Of a stretch of DNA of 64,000 bases, positions 25,493 to 33,518 are shown in pieces; the stretch's first letter is position 1; every line of letters begins with the position of its first letter. The stretch comes from Arthrobacter citreus. GTDB lineage: Bacteria > Bacillota > Bacilli > Bacillales > Bacillaceae_G. The notes beneath the pieces are model-generated. The model was not told where the DNA came from. It saw nothing but the letters and a program-made list of their open reading frames with translations, and ran no database searches. The position numbers and the translations under genes are program-made. The DNA is taken from positions 3,348,001 to 3,412,000 of the forward strand of contig CP053688.1 of assembly GCA_013200995.1 (NCBI GenBank). The letters are read 5' to 3'.

Positions 25493-26611
25493 TTAAAAAG
25501 GGATACTCGTCGTAATTTTTGTTCCCTTGTTCAAATCACTTTCAACCAAGAACGATCCCTTTATCGATTCGACTCTTTCCTTCATGCTCTTCAATCCTAA
25601 TGTTGGAATTTGTACATCCTTTGGGCAGATAAAACCTACACCTTCATCTCGAATCGTCATTTTTACTTTCTTAGTACTGATTGATAACTGTAAAAATACT
25701 GCATTTTCACCTGAATGTTTTCTACAATTATTAAAGGCTTCCTGACCGACACGCCATAATGTTTCTTCTATTTTGGATGGCAATATTGTTGTACCTTTTA
25801 CATGACTGTTTACGTTCAATCCTAGCATTTCACCATAGTTAATTAGCGCGCTAACGATTCCTTTTTCAATTCCTTGCGGCCTAAGCTGCCAAATTAGAGC
25901 CTTCATTTCTGCTTGTGCTTCTTGGGCAATTTGTTGGATCTGATTAAATGTATCTTTTAACTTAGTACTCTCCGAAACATTTGCACCAGCTTTTGCAGTA
26001 ACATTAATAGAAAACAATAATTGGCTAACTGAGTCATGTAAGTCCTTCGCAAGGCGGTTTCTTTCCTGAATCAACTCAAACTCTTTTACCTGTTCAGTTA
26101 ATTGAATTCGTTTAATTGCTGTTCCAATTTGCAGTGCGACTGCTCCTAGTAAATTCAACTCTTCTCGGTCAAAGTTTAATTTATTAGAAGCCGCAACATT
26201 TAATAAGCCAAACGATTCTTCACCTGCTTGTAGTGGTACGGTCGCATGATGTGTGACACCATTCGTTTCTCCCCAATTATGGATTAATGAATCCTCTAAT
26301 CTTTTACATTCCATTATGTTGGATGCTTTATTAAGTCTGCCTGTATTATATTTATTTACACACCAACAATCGCCATTACACATTGGTTTAGCTTCTTCGT
26401 TCATAAGAGCTGGGGGTAACTCATGTGATGCGACTAATTCATAATCTCCATTATTATCTATTAAAAAAATCCACCCTGTATCTAGGCCCGTTACTTGAAT
26501 TAATTTGGCTAAGGCGCAATTTAGGGTACTGTATAAATCAGTACCCTCATTTAATATTTCTGCAATTTCCTTTAATACTTGTAGCTCTAAAAGAAATGAT
26601 TCTTTTTTCAT
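25493..26611 (-). CDS. yhcY: GAF-domain sensor histidine kinase (YhcY/AirS-like)
   Basis: A 372-residue cytoplasmic kinase: GAF domain (about 20-165), HisKA_3 phosphoacceptor (ERNRLAKDLHDSVSQLL, H192) and an HATPase domain (EAFNNCRKHSG, DEGVGF, LGLKSMKERVESIKGSFLVES). No membrane segment. The GAF domain has four cysteines C78, C82, C84 and C102 (CNGDCWC then a C 18 residues later), the spacing reported for the redox-sensing 2Fe-2S cluster of S. aureus AirS. It probably reports oxygen or redox state to the adjacent regulator. The start lies three bases after the SRPBCC stop. Confidence 0.9.
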   Translation of the reverse strand: MKKESFLLELQVLKEIAEILNEGTDLYSTLNCALAKLIQVTGLDTGWIFLIDNNGDYELVASHELPPALMNEEAKPMCNGDCWCVNKYNTGRLNKASNIMECKRLEDSLIHNWGETNGVTHHATVPLQAGEESFGLLNVAASNKLNFDREELNLLGAVALQIGTAIKRIQLTEQVKEFELIQERNRLAKDLHDSVSQLLFSINVTAKAGANVSESTKLKDTFNQIQQIAQEAQAEMKALIWQLRPQGIEKGIVSALINYGEMLGLNVNSHVKGTTILPSKIEETLWRVGQEAFNNCRKHSGENAVFLQLSISTKKVKMTIRDEGVGFICPKDVQIPTLGLKSMKERVESIKGSFLVESDLNKGTKITTSIPF

Positions 26612-26613
26612 GC

Positions 26614-27057
26614 TTATGCTAATTCCTTCATACGTCGATCAAGTTGTTCAAGCACCATTGGCCATGCTTGCTCATGTTGATCTCTTGATAATTCATCTAG
26701 AAACCCTGCATGTGTTAACTTAACAACTGCTTCTCCACTCTCATTTGTAGAAAATTCCACTTTAACAACAGTTTCTGTTTTTGATCCTGAAGTAAACCAT
26801 GTAATCTCAACAAGTTGATTGCGTTCAAGCTTTAAAAAACGACCATAATGAGGATGACGCTTATCTTCAAAATGTGTTTCAAAGAAAAATACAGAATTAA
26901 CCTCTGCCTTCATAATGACCGAACCTGGCGCAGCAAACCAATCACCGAATCGTTCTGTCCACGCTTCATACAATACTTCTATCGAACTATCCATCACTCG
27001 CTCTACTGCTAAACTATATGGTCTACTCGATAAATCTGGATAACTAATAATGCTCAT
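26614..27057 (-). CDS. SRPBCC / AHSA1-type lipid-binding-fold protein
   Basis: A 147-residue protein of the activator-of-Hsp90-ATPase-like SRPBCC superfamily. VERVMDSSIEVLYEAWTERFGDWFAAPGSV is the N-terminal family block and TWFTSGSKTETVVKVEFSTNESG with a C-terminal WPMVLEQLDRRM helix completes the fold. Such domains bind small hydrophobic ligands; no target is known. The start at 27057 follows GGAGG; an upstream ATG at 27087 overlaps the preceding gene. It directly precedes the sensor kinase gene, an unusual association. Confidence 0.88.
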   Translation of the reverse strand: MSIISYPDLSSRPYSLAVERVMDSSIEVLYEAWTERFGDWFAAPGSVIMKAEVNSVFFFETHFEDKRHPHYGRFLKLERNQLVEITWFTSGSKTETVVKVEFSTNESGEAVVKLTHAGFLDELSRDQHEQAWPMVLEQLDRRMKELA

Positions 27058-27083
27058 ATTAATACCTCCAAAATATTTTAAAG

Positions 27084-27629
27084 TCATTCATTTTCGTTAA
27101 TAATTGCAAGTACTTGATGGTCTTCCCATTTTCCATTTATTCGGACATTTTTCTTAGCAATACCCTCTTTATGGAAGCCTGACTTTTCCAACACTCTAAT
27201 TGAACCAATGTTATGCGGCATTACTCCCGCTTCGATGCGATGTAATTTTAATTCATTAAATGCATATTCAACAACCAACTTTACAGCTTCTGTCGTAAAA
27301 CCTTTTCCATTTTGATCCTCATCTAAAGAATAACCAACAAAACAACTTTGTAAATCTCCTCTTAAAACCTCTGCTAACATCGTAAATCCTATGAAAGCAT
27401 TCGTTTCATTTAAAAAGATTCCAAATCCATAATACACATCATTGTCACTTTTCTCTTTATAGGATTTAATACGATCGACTTGAGCTTCTAATGTATAGAA
27501 ACTTTCATCTTTTATATATGTAAATGGTTTAAAAAACTCTCTATTTCTAACTTCGTACGCCAAAAATTCCTCAGCGTCAGAAACTTCTAATTGTCTTATA
27601 TGTATATTGTTACCAACTAACTTCATCAT
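27084..27629 (-). CDS. GNAT N-acetyltransferase, RimJ/RimL-like
   Basis: A 181-residue acetyltransferase. The acetyl-CoA-binding motif is DEDQNGKGFTTEAVKLVVEYAFNELKLHRIEAGVMPHNIGSIRVLEKSGF. It belongs to the group that acetylates ribosomal-protein N-termini or small molecules; the substrate is unknown. Two adjacent ATGs at 27629 and 27626 lie behind GGGAG; a longer frame from 27650 has no ribosome site. It is part of a same-strand run leading to the SRPBCC and kinase genes. Confidence 0.88.
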   Translation of the reverse strand: MMKLVGNNIHIRQLEVSDAEEFLAYEVRNREFFKPFTYIKDESFYTLEAQVDRIKSYKEKSDNDVYYGFGIFLNETNAFIGFTMLAEVLRGDLQSCFVGYSLDEDQNGKGFTTEAVKLVVEYAFNELKLHRIEAGVMPHNIGSIRVLEKSGFHKEGIAKKNVRINGKWEDHQVLAIINENE

Positions 27630-27677
27630 TTCCGCCACTCTCCCTGTCATAACTGCTTTTTAGTGATTCCCACTAAT

Positions 27678-28664
27678 CTATATTCCTGTTGCCCACAATA
27701 TTCTAGGGTCAATTTTACGAACTAACCGATACGCTATAGGTTTAAAACCATTTTTCGACCAAAATCTTGAGGATTCTAAATTGGTTATTCTCCAATCAGT
27801 TTCGCAAAACTGATAGCCTTCTTCTTTAGCAAAGTTAAGTCCATGATCTAATAAGGCCGTGCTAACACCCATACCACGGGAAGATTCGACCGTTGCTCCT
27901 ACTACTAAACTAATACAAGATTCCGGCGTTAATAAATTCTCATCAGATGCTTCTGCCGATTCAAATACTTGAAAACCTACAATTTCATTTTGATAGAGTG
28001 CTAACCATAAAGTTGCAGTCTCATCATTAATTAACTCTGCATAACCCTCTTGGTAATCTTCTCTCTCTTCAATGAAACCTGGTGCAAATACTGGCGATTT
28101 CGCTTGGTGTTCCATAATGACAGTTGCTAATTCACGAATTCGTTTTTCATCTTCATTATTTGCTACTCGAATTTGTATATCTGAAAAAACTCGATCCGTC
28201 GATACTGACAAATTACGGATAGCATGAACCTGTTCAAAAGCAAATCCCAAATGAAGCCAAGCATCTAAAGCCGGCTTATTTCCACTCGGTACCATTACGT
28301 AGTGATTAAAAGAGCCATTCTCAACCATTTGCCTAGCAAACTCTGCATATAATTCACGATATAATTCTGTACTTTCACTTTCCGCGATTGCCATACCTGC
28401 ATACTTGATCCAAGTATGTCGCTCGCGATTTTTATCTGTATGAATTGATCCAATCATATAACCAACTAGCTTGGAATCATTTATTGCGGCGATGCCAATG
28501 CTATTTTTTTCATTAAAAAGCACTTCAATAGCCTTTTTACCATTCTCAGCGCTTTCGAATTTAGGTGACAATTCAGGGTTCATACTTCGGTCATACATAT
28601 GACGGTTAGCCAAAAGACTAGCCGCTTCATCTAAATATCTATTTTCAAACGCGATAAATCTCAT
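27678..28664 (-). CDS. Tandem GNAT acetyltransferase
   Basis: A 328-residue protein of two GNAT domains. The N-terminal one (about 1-150) is degenerate (VGYMIGSIHTDKNR, PSGNKPALDAWLHLGFAFE); the C-terminal one (about 160-320) has the motif SLVVGATVESSRGMGVSTALLDHGLNFAKEEGYQFCETDWRITNLESSRFWSKNGF. Fused GNATs of this kind often have one active half. The substrate is unknown. It precedes another GNAT gene on the same strand. Confidence 0.88.
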   Translation of the reverse strand: MRFIAFENRYLDEAASLLANRHMYDRSMNPELSPKFESAENGKKAIEVLFNEKNSIGIAAINDSKLVGYMIGSIHTDKNRERHTWIKYAGMAIAESESTELYRELYAEFARQMVENGSFNHYVMVPSGNKPALDAWLHLGFAFEQVHAIRNLSVSTDRVFSDIQIRVANNEDEKRIRELATVIMEHQAKSPVFAPGFIEEREDYQEGYAELINDETATLWLALYQNEIVGFQVFESAEASDENLLTPESCISLVVGATVESSRGMGVSTALLDHGLNFAKEEGYQFCETDWRITNLESSRFWSKNGFKPIAYRLVRKIDPRILWATGI

Positions 28665-28749
28665 CTCAAACCTCCTGAATATTACATAAACTTTAACTAG
28701 TAATAAGTTCGACTATTTTATTAATCCTTTAATCTACATATAACTAGTT

Positions 28750-28803
28750 TCAATAAAAAGAGCATTACTTCCTGCTTATAGAAGATAATGCTCGCTTTCG
28801 TCA
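28750..28803 (-). terminator. Terminator after the VOC gene
   Basis: GAGCATTA (28760-28767) pairs with TAATGCTC (28796-28803), inner TTC/GAA pairs extend the stem; TTTTTATTG follows on the minus strand. Confidence 0.75.
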
Positions 28804-28841
28804 TGTTATTATTCAGACAATCCTAATTTGGACAAAGTTTA

Positions 28842-29210
28842 TTAATGAAATTCTAAAAACTCAATTTTATTTCCAAACGGATCATTAACGAAAAATCTAG
28901 TTCTACCTTCAATTGGTGGTTCTTCTTTAATATCAAAGTTAAGTGCAATCAGTTGTTCTCTTAATGTCTCAATATTTGTAACAATTAATCCAGGATGTGC
29001 TTTTTTAGGCGCTACAAAGTCTTCTTGAATACTAATATGAATCTCTTGGTTTCCACAAATAAACCAACATCCACCTCTGCCCTTTAAATTTTCTGGCTTT
29101 GGCAATTCTTCCATGCCTAAAATGCCGCTATAAAATTTTCGAGCTTCTTCCTCGCCACCTTTTGGACAAACTAACTGAACATGGTCAATTCCTTTTATTT
29201 CAAACGCCAT
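28842..29210 (-). CDS. VOC/glyoxalase family protein
   Basis: A 122-residue vicinal-oxygen-chelate domain protein: IKGIDHVQLVCPKGGEEEARKFYSGILGMEEL at the N-terminus, GGCWFICGNQEIHIS with a histidine, and FVNDPFGNKIEFLEFH with the C-terminal glutamate. The metal-ligand pattern H-H-E is present, so metal dependence is likely. Substrate unknown. Start at 29210, behind GAGAGGTG; six upstream codons to 29228 are less likely coding. Single gene with its own terminator. Confidence 0.85.
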   Translation of the reverse strand: MAFEIKGIDHVQLVCPKGGEEEARKFYSGILGMEELPKPENLKGRGGCWFICGNQEIHISIQEDFVAPKKAHPGLIVTNIETLREQLIALNFDIKEEPPIEGRTRFFVNDPFGNKIEFLEFH

Positions 29211-29281
29211 AAAAAACACCTCTCCCATTATAAAAGAATCTTTTTTATATCTTTAGATTAACAGAACTACAAAATAAGAAA

Positions 29282-29307
29282 AGCGTTACTTCTGTCGAAG
29301 CAACGCT
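29282..29307 (-). terminator. Terminator of the hydroxylase gene
   Basis: AGCGTT-x-CTTC (29282-29292) pairs with GAAG-x-AACGCT (29297-29307); TTTTCTTATTTT follows on the minus strand. Confidence 0.8.
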
Positions 29308-29318
29308 ATTTTACTTAT

Positions 29319-31055
29319 TTAAACTAATTTTAAACCATTTGTAATTAAATTCTTTAATGAATCCTCTATTCTTAATGCTTCTAATTCAGCTTTAAGTGGC
29401 TCCACAAGTTGAGCTAGTTTAGGATTAACTGTAGCAATTTCAAGTAATTCTAAACGTAATAACCAATCACTTTGGTGGTCGCGGTTAAGCTCACCATGAA
29501 CAACAATTAATTTAGAAATGCAGTCATCGCAGAAAGTATTCTTTTCTCTAATCACTCTAACTTCTTTATATAATTTTTCTAATTCAGTTAATGGAGCAGG
29601 TGTTTCCATTACGAATTCAATCTCTTTAATTGAATCACTGAAGTAAGATGCTGGGTCAGCCGCACCAGGGTATGCTGATACAACGCTTGAACCAACTCCC
29701 ATATCAAATGTTCCCCACTCTTTTTTGAATAATTCTTTTCCTTCGTAAGTAACAGTACAGTCTTCAAATGAAATTAATGCAATCTTGTCTTCATTCTTAA
29801 TGATATTCACAACTCTACCAGAAGCCCTTACACCGCTTAAGAATTCTAAATCAACAAAGTTTCCTACAACAATACCTAAATTTTTAAGTGCTGCATCATC
29901 ACATTCTTCTAACTTAATATCTCCTTGTAGAAGTCCGACTGGAGTACCAAATCCTTTAGCGTGGTAGTCTTTACCGTGACCATCTAATTGTTTATTGTTA
30001 ATTGATAGTGCTGTTTCGCCAGTTGTATTTACGTAAATTGCTTCACCGTTTTTATCTTTTAAGATCGCATGAACAATACCTGTTACACTTAATCCAGAAT
30101 TAAATTCAAATGTAGCGACGCTTTTTGATTTAAGAGCCTTATCTAAGCTTTCAGTACCACCAACGCGGAACGCCATAGTACTTGCTAATTCTTCTGCACC
30201 TTGCATTAACTCATCAAAATCTTTACATACAAATAGTTGTGCTTGCATTTCAGTTATATTTTTCGGTTGTTCTGTAGCACCTTCAATAGAGAAAGGAAGT
30301 TTTTCTACTGCATCTGTAAAGCAATGTGTACTTTCACCTACTGATGATAATAAACCAGCACCATAAATTTTCGGATTATTTACTTCACCAATTAGACCAT
30401 ATTCAACTGTTCTCCAGAATACGCGTGAAATTTTTTCAGCTTCTGAAATTCCAACAATCGCTTTTTGTCTTTCTTCAACTAATTTTTGCGCAGCAGCTTT
30501 TTCTTCTGGAGTCGACTTTGGATCTTCCATTACAATCGTTAAATTTCGAACTGCTTCAAATAATTCTTGTTTTTCTTTCGTAGCAAATGCCTTTGCACCA
30601 ATTGAACCAATTTTTTGAACGTATTCTCTAAATACAGGATCAAATAAGATTGGCGCATGTCCTGCAGCCTCATGAATAATATCTGGAGCAGGTGTATATT
30701 CTATATTCGTTATTTGTCTAATTTCAGTTGCGATTGGTAAAATCCCATTAGCTAAAAGTTCAAAAAATGCTGCACCAGGAATTAATCCATTAACGATCCC
30801 TGCGCCCCAACCAATTTTTGATAAGCTCTCGTTCATTTCAGCTACATTTGGAATTTTTTCCGTTTCAATTCCAGACATCTTTAAACCGTCTACAAATGCA
30901 GCATGTGCTTTATCTTTTAATGCATGATGGTTTTGTCTCATAACATAACGCCATACCGCATGGTCAATCGGCGTGTATAGATCATAATTTTGCTCCGATA
31001 AGTATTGCTTCAAATGAGGTGGTATAATTTTTGTTTCAAAAGCTGCTTCTTTCAT
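29319..31055 (-). CDS. phhA: Aromatic amino acid (phenylalanine) hydroxylase
   Basis: A 578-residue protein of the biopterin-dependent aromatic amino acid hydroxylase family, which converts phenylalanine to tyrosine. The iron-binding histidines lie in IIHEAAGHAPILFDP (H128, H133) and the third ligand in RVFWRTVEYGLIGE. The catalytic domain occupies roughly residues 10-320; the C-terminal 250 residues have no equivalent in proteobacterial PhhA and are seen in the longer Bacillus forms. It is preceded by two tandem T-boxes with tyrosine specifiers, so it is expected to be expressed when tyrosyl-tRNA is uncharged. Confidence 0.92.
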   Translation of the reverse strand: MKEAAFETKIIPPHLKQYLSEQNYDLYTPIDHAVWRYVMRQNHHALKDKAHAAFVDGLKMSGIETEKIPNVAEMNESLSKIGWGAGIVNGLIPGAAFFELLANGILPIATEIRQITNIEYTPAPDIIHEAAGHAPILFDPVFREYVQKIGSIGAKAFATKEKQELFEAVRNLTIVMEDPKSTPEEKAAAQKLVEERQKAIVGISEAEKISRVFWRTVEYGLIGEVNNPKIYGAGLLSSVGESTHCFTDAVEKLPFSIEGATEQPKNITEMQAQLFVCKDFDELMQGAEELASTMAFRVGGTESLDKALKSKSVATFEFNSGLSVTGIVHAILKDKNGEAIYVNTTGETALSINNKQLDGHGKDYHAKGFGTPVGLLQGDIKLEECDDAALKNLGIVVGNFVDLEFLSGVRASGRVVNIIKNEDKIALISFEDCTVTYEGKELFKKEWGTFDMGVGSSVVSAYPGAADPASYFSDSIKEIEFVMETPAPLTELEKLYKEVRVIREKNTFCDDCISKLIVVHGELNRDHQSDWLLRLELLEIATVNPKLAQLVEPLKAELEALRIEDSLKNLITNGLKLV

Positions 31056-31177
31056 GTCATCAATTCCCCTTTTTTATAATTGTTTCACTTAAAAATCTAT
31101 TACACTACTTTCTTAAAAATACCCGTTCTATCTATTCTTGCTAAAAGCTTTTTTGAGCATTTCTAAGCAAGTTTCCA

Positions 31178-31270
31178 TCATTTATCCATTTCTACCTTTT
31201 CCAAGTTACTCCTTCTTTCTACAAAATCTTTTTTTATTCGGTAATTATTGTCATAATCAACCAAATACAT
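31178..31270 (-). CDS. Possible 30-residue peptide before the hydroxylase gene
   Basis: A short frame with a strong Shine-Dalgarno (GGAAGGAG, five to six bases before the ATG at 31270) encoding a peptide that begins MYLVDYDNNYRIKKDF. It contains three tyrosines and a phenylalanine in 16 residues. It lies between the second T-box terminator and the hydroxylase start, in the transcript's leader. It may be a translated leader peptide or chance. No homologue is known to me. Confidence 0.35.
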   Translation of the reverse strand: MYLVDYDNNYRIKKDFVERRSNLEKVEMDK

Positions 31271-31287
31271 CACTCCTTCCAATGCTA

Positions 31288-31311
31288 GTGAGAAAGGCGC
31301 GCTGCGCTCAC
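31288..31311. repeat. GC-rich inverted repeat in the hydroxylase leader
   Basis: GTGAG (31288-31292) and CTCAC (31307-31311) flank a GC-rich core GGCGCGCTGCG, strikingly unlike the AT-rich surroundings. It sits just upstream of the ribosome site of the 30-residue frame. It may be a stem-loop or a remnant of a dispersed palindromic repeat. Confidence 0.5.
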
Positions 31312-31339
31312 GTAGGTAATTAAGATATTTAAAAACATA

Positions 31340-31590
31340 AAAAAAAATCCCTACTGTTTGCACAGTAGGGACGAACGGTTAATTCGCGGTACCACCCTAG
31401 TTATTAGCTGTATTAACTACATACTAATATCTTCATTTCATAACGGCTCTTCACCGTCTTCCCCTCACTAACGTTTCGAAGAAGATGCTCGTGGATTGTA
31501 ATTCGTGTCGTTTTTTGTACTGATTTGCACCAACCATCAGCTCTCTGTTACAGGGAAAACTTCACTACTAAGTTCCATTCATTGCTTTTT
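31340..31590 (-). promoter_or_regulatory. T-box riboswitch, tyrosine specifier (gene-proximal copy)
   Basis: The T-box sequence AGGGTGGTACCGCG is at 31385-31398 (minus strand), with Stem I landmarks AGAGAGCTGATGG, specifier region GAAT-TAC-AATCC (TAC at 31498-31500) and a terminator stem at 31348-31371 followed by a run of T. The C-ending TAC codon, followed by A, fits tyrosine. It would let transcription continue when uncharged tRNA-Tyr binds. Confidence 0.9.
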
Positions 31591-31620
31591 ATTATTAAAT
31601 TGAATTGTTCTTAAAAATAA

Positions 31621-31870
31621 AAAAGTCCCTACTGTTTGCACAGTAGGGACGAAATATTGTATTCGCGGTACCACCCTAAATTTATTAGTATTCAAAACGA
31701 TACTAATATCTTCATTTCATAACGGCTCTTCACCGTCTTCCCCTCACTATTCGTTTCGAAGAAGATGCTCTAGGATTGTAATTCATGTGTTCTATATACT
31801 GGTTTGCAGCTACCACCAGCTCTCTGTTACAGGGAAAACTCCACTACTAAATTTCCTATCATTGCTTTCG
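31621..31870 (-). promoter_or_regulatory. T-box riboswitch, tyrosine specifier (promoter-proximal copy)
   Basis: A second full T-box: AGGGTGGTACCGCG at 31664-31677, AGAGAGCTGGTGG distal Stem I, specifier region GAAT-TAC-AATCC (TAC at 31778-31780) and terminator stem at 31625-31650. It is closely similar to the gene-proximal copy, a tandem duplication with the same terminator loop. Confidence 0.9.
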
Positions 31871-31887
31871 TCATTCAATTAATACAT

Positions 31888-31916
31888 ACTTTATTCCTAT
31901 TTCTCATAAATGTCAA
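31888..31916 (-). promoter_or_regulatory. Promoter of the T-box leader
   Basis: TTGACA (31911-31916) and TAAAGT (31888-31893) on the minus strand, 17 bp apart, immediately upstream of the first T-box. Confidence 0.8.
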
Positions 31917-32235
31917 CACTTTTTATACTTATTTTTCAAAAGGATTTATTATTTAAATATAATTTTACGAATTATCTCTAGAAAGATACAATTGTAATCA
32001 TCTATTTTTTTCTCGCCAACTTAATGAGAAAATTGAACCTCAATTTTAATAAAAGCTTTTTTCATCCAAATGATTTTACTAGATGAATCCTATAATTATT
32101 AAGATCCTAAAGTAAAATAATCTTACTATAGATATAGTTATTTTCATCTTAATTGTTTATTTTTCTACAAATTGAAAACTCACACTTATTTTTATTAGTC
32201 CCACCCTCTAAGAAAGTGTTGAAAGCGATATTATA
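31917..32235. other. Gap without gene
   Basis: About 320 bp of very AT-rich sequence between the T-box promoter and the GrpB-family gene end. Short hairpin-forming stretches occur, but I see no gene, clear terminator or regulatory element. Confidence 0.6.
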
Positions 32236-32754
32236 TTAGAAAAGTTTACTCTTAGCACACTTATTAACTTCCCTAATAAACGGTTCTTTGTTCTTAGTAT
32301 AGGTTTGACGGTCAAATTGAAATTCCTTCGCGAGATTCTTTTTTAGATTCAAATACTCTTCTGCAATTTTAGGGTTCTCTCTCAAGTAATCCCTAAACAA
32401 TAATTTTTCAATCCATTCATTACTTTTATATTCACAAATATGTAAGTGGCACGTTCCTTGTCCCCTTTCCCCTTTTCTAAAGAATATTCTATCTGTTAAT
32501 TCAGGCTTGGGGACATATTCGTAATCAACTGAGCTTAGTGGTTTTATTAGTTCATCAACATCATCTAATTGATCGATTCCAATCATAATATCTATTATTG
32601 GTTTTGCTCCTAAACCTTTTACTGACGTACTCCCGATATGTTCGATTTGAATTAGTTTATCTGAAATGACGGATAAAATTTTCCCTTTTTCTTCTTCAAA
32701 TTGTAATTCCCAATTAGGATCGTAATTTTTTAACATTACATTCGGACTTGTCAC
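32236..32754 (-). CDS. GrpB family (UPF0157) nucleotidyltransferase-fold protein
   Basis: A 172-residue protein of the GrpB/UPF0157 family: IQIEHIGSTSVKGLGAKPIIDIMIGI holds the GS-x10-D-x-D-like nucleotidyltransferase motif, and HLHICEYKSNEWIEKLLFRDYLRENPKIAEEYLNLK is the family C-terminal block. These are related to CoaE-linked domains; the substrate is not known. A single-gene unit facing away from bioY. Confidence 0.92.
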   Translation of the reverse strand: MTSPNVMLKNYDPNWELQFEEEKGKILSVISDKLIQIEHIGSTSVKGLGAKPIIDIMIGIDQLDDVDELIKPLSSVDYEYVPKPELTDRIFFRKGERGQGTCHLHICEYKSNEWIEKLLFRDYLRENPKIAEEYLNLKKNLAKEFQFDRQTYTKNKEPFIREVNKCAKSKLF

Positions 32755-32817
32755 CTTATCATCTCTTCCTCATAAATTCTTTTTTCTATCAATTCTCTAT
32801 CTTTCATTTTATTCATA

Positions 32818-32886
32818 TTGACAATCTTTTTATATAAAATATAATTAATTTATAATATGTTAACCATGAAAATAAATAAGTTAACA
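32818..32886 (+). promoter_or_regulatory. bioY promoter and BirA operator
   Basis: TTGACA (32818-32823), 16 bp, TATAAT (32840-32845). Downstream, TGTTAAC (32858-32864) and GTTAACA (32880-32886) are separated by exactly 15 bp, the Firmicute BirA biotin-repressor box. bioY is therefore expected to be repressed when biotin is sufficient. Confidence 0.9.
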
Positions 32887-32908
32887 TAAAGAGAGGGAGA
32901 TTTTAGTA

Positions 32909-33475
32909 ATGCAACAAGAAAGATTAAAAATGCTTATTAATTCAGCTTTATTTGCAGCAATTATTGGTATTCTATCTCAAGTATCTATTCCTTTGCCTTT
33001 TTCTCCTGTTCCAATCACGGGACAAACATTAGCAATCGGCTTAGCGGCTACGATTTTAGGTAAAAAATACGGAACAATCTCGTTACTTCTTTATTTAGCG
33101 CTTGGCGCAATCGGAATTCCGGTTTTCGCAGGAGGTGCTGCGGGGTTTGGGGTACTAGTCGGTTCAACTGGTGGTTATTTAATTGGATTTATTCCAACTA
33201 TTTTTATCATCGCTTACTTTATTGAAAAAACAAAGTTCACAGTATTAAATGCAATGATTGCAAACACGATCGGAATGTTTGTTACATTAATTTTTGGTAC
33301 TGTCTGGTTAAAAATAGCGGCTTCTCTAAGCTGGCACGACGCAATGGTTTTTGGTTTTTATCCATTCATTATTCTAGGATTAGTTAAAGCCTATGTTGCA
33401 TCTGCACTAGGTGTTATGATTGGTAAACGTTTAGTAAAAGCAAATTTACTAAAACGTGATGAAATTTCAGCATAA
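32909..33475 (+). CDS. bioY: Biotin transporter BioY (ECF substrate-binding subunit)
   Basis: A 188-residue membrane protein with six segments; BioY hallmarks are PVPITGQTLAIGLAATILGKKYG, YLALGAIGIPVFAGGAAGFGVLVGSTGGYLIGFI and WLKIAASLSW. It is the S-component that captures biotin and works with the general ECF energising module (not in this window). It is monocistronic, preceded by a BirA box and followed by a terminator. Confidence 0.96.
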   Translation: MQQERLKMLINSALFAAIIGILSQVSIPLPFSPVPITGQTLAIGLAATILGKKYGTISLLLYLALGAIGIPVFAGGAAGFGVLVGSTGGYLIGFIPTIFIIAYFIEKTKFTVLNAMIANTIGMFVTLIFGTVWLKIAASLSWHDAMVFGFYPFIILGLVKAYVASALGVMIGKRLVKANLLKRDEISA

Positions 33476-33480
33476 TATAG

Positions 33481-33514
33481 AAAAAGCTCATTCGATGAAA
33501 TGAGCTTTTTTTAT
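33481..33514 (+). terminator. Terminator of bioY
   Basis: AAAAAGCTCATT (33481-33492) pairs with AATGAGCTTTTT (33499-33510), then further T. Confidence 0.92.
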
Positions 33515-33518
33515 ATTC

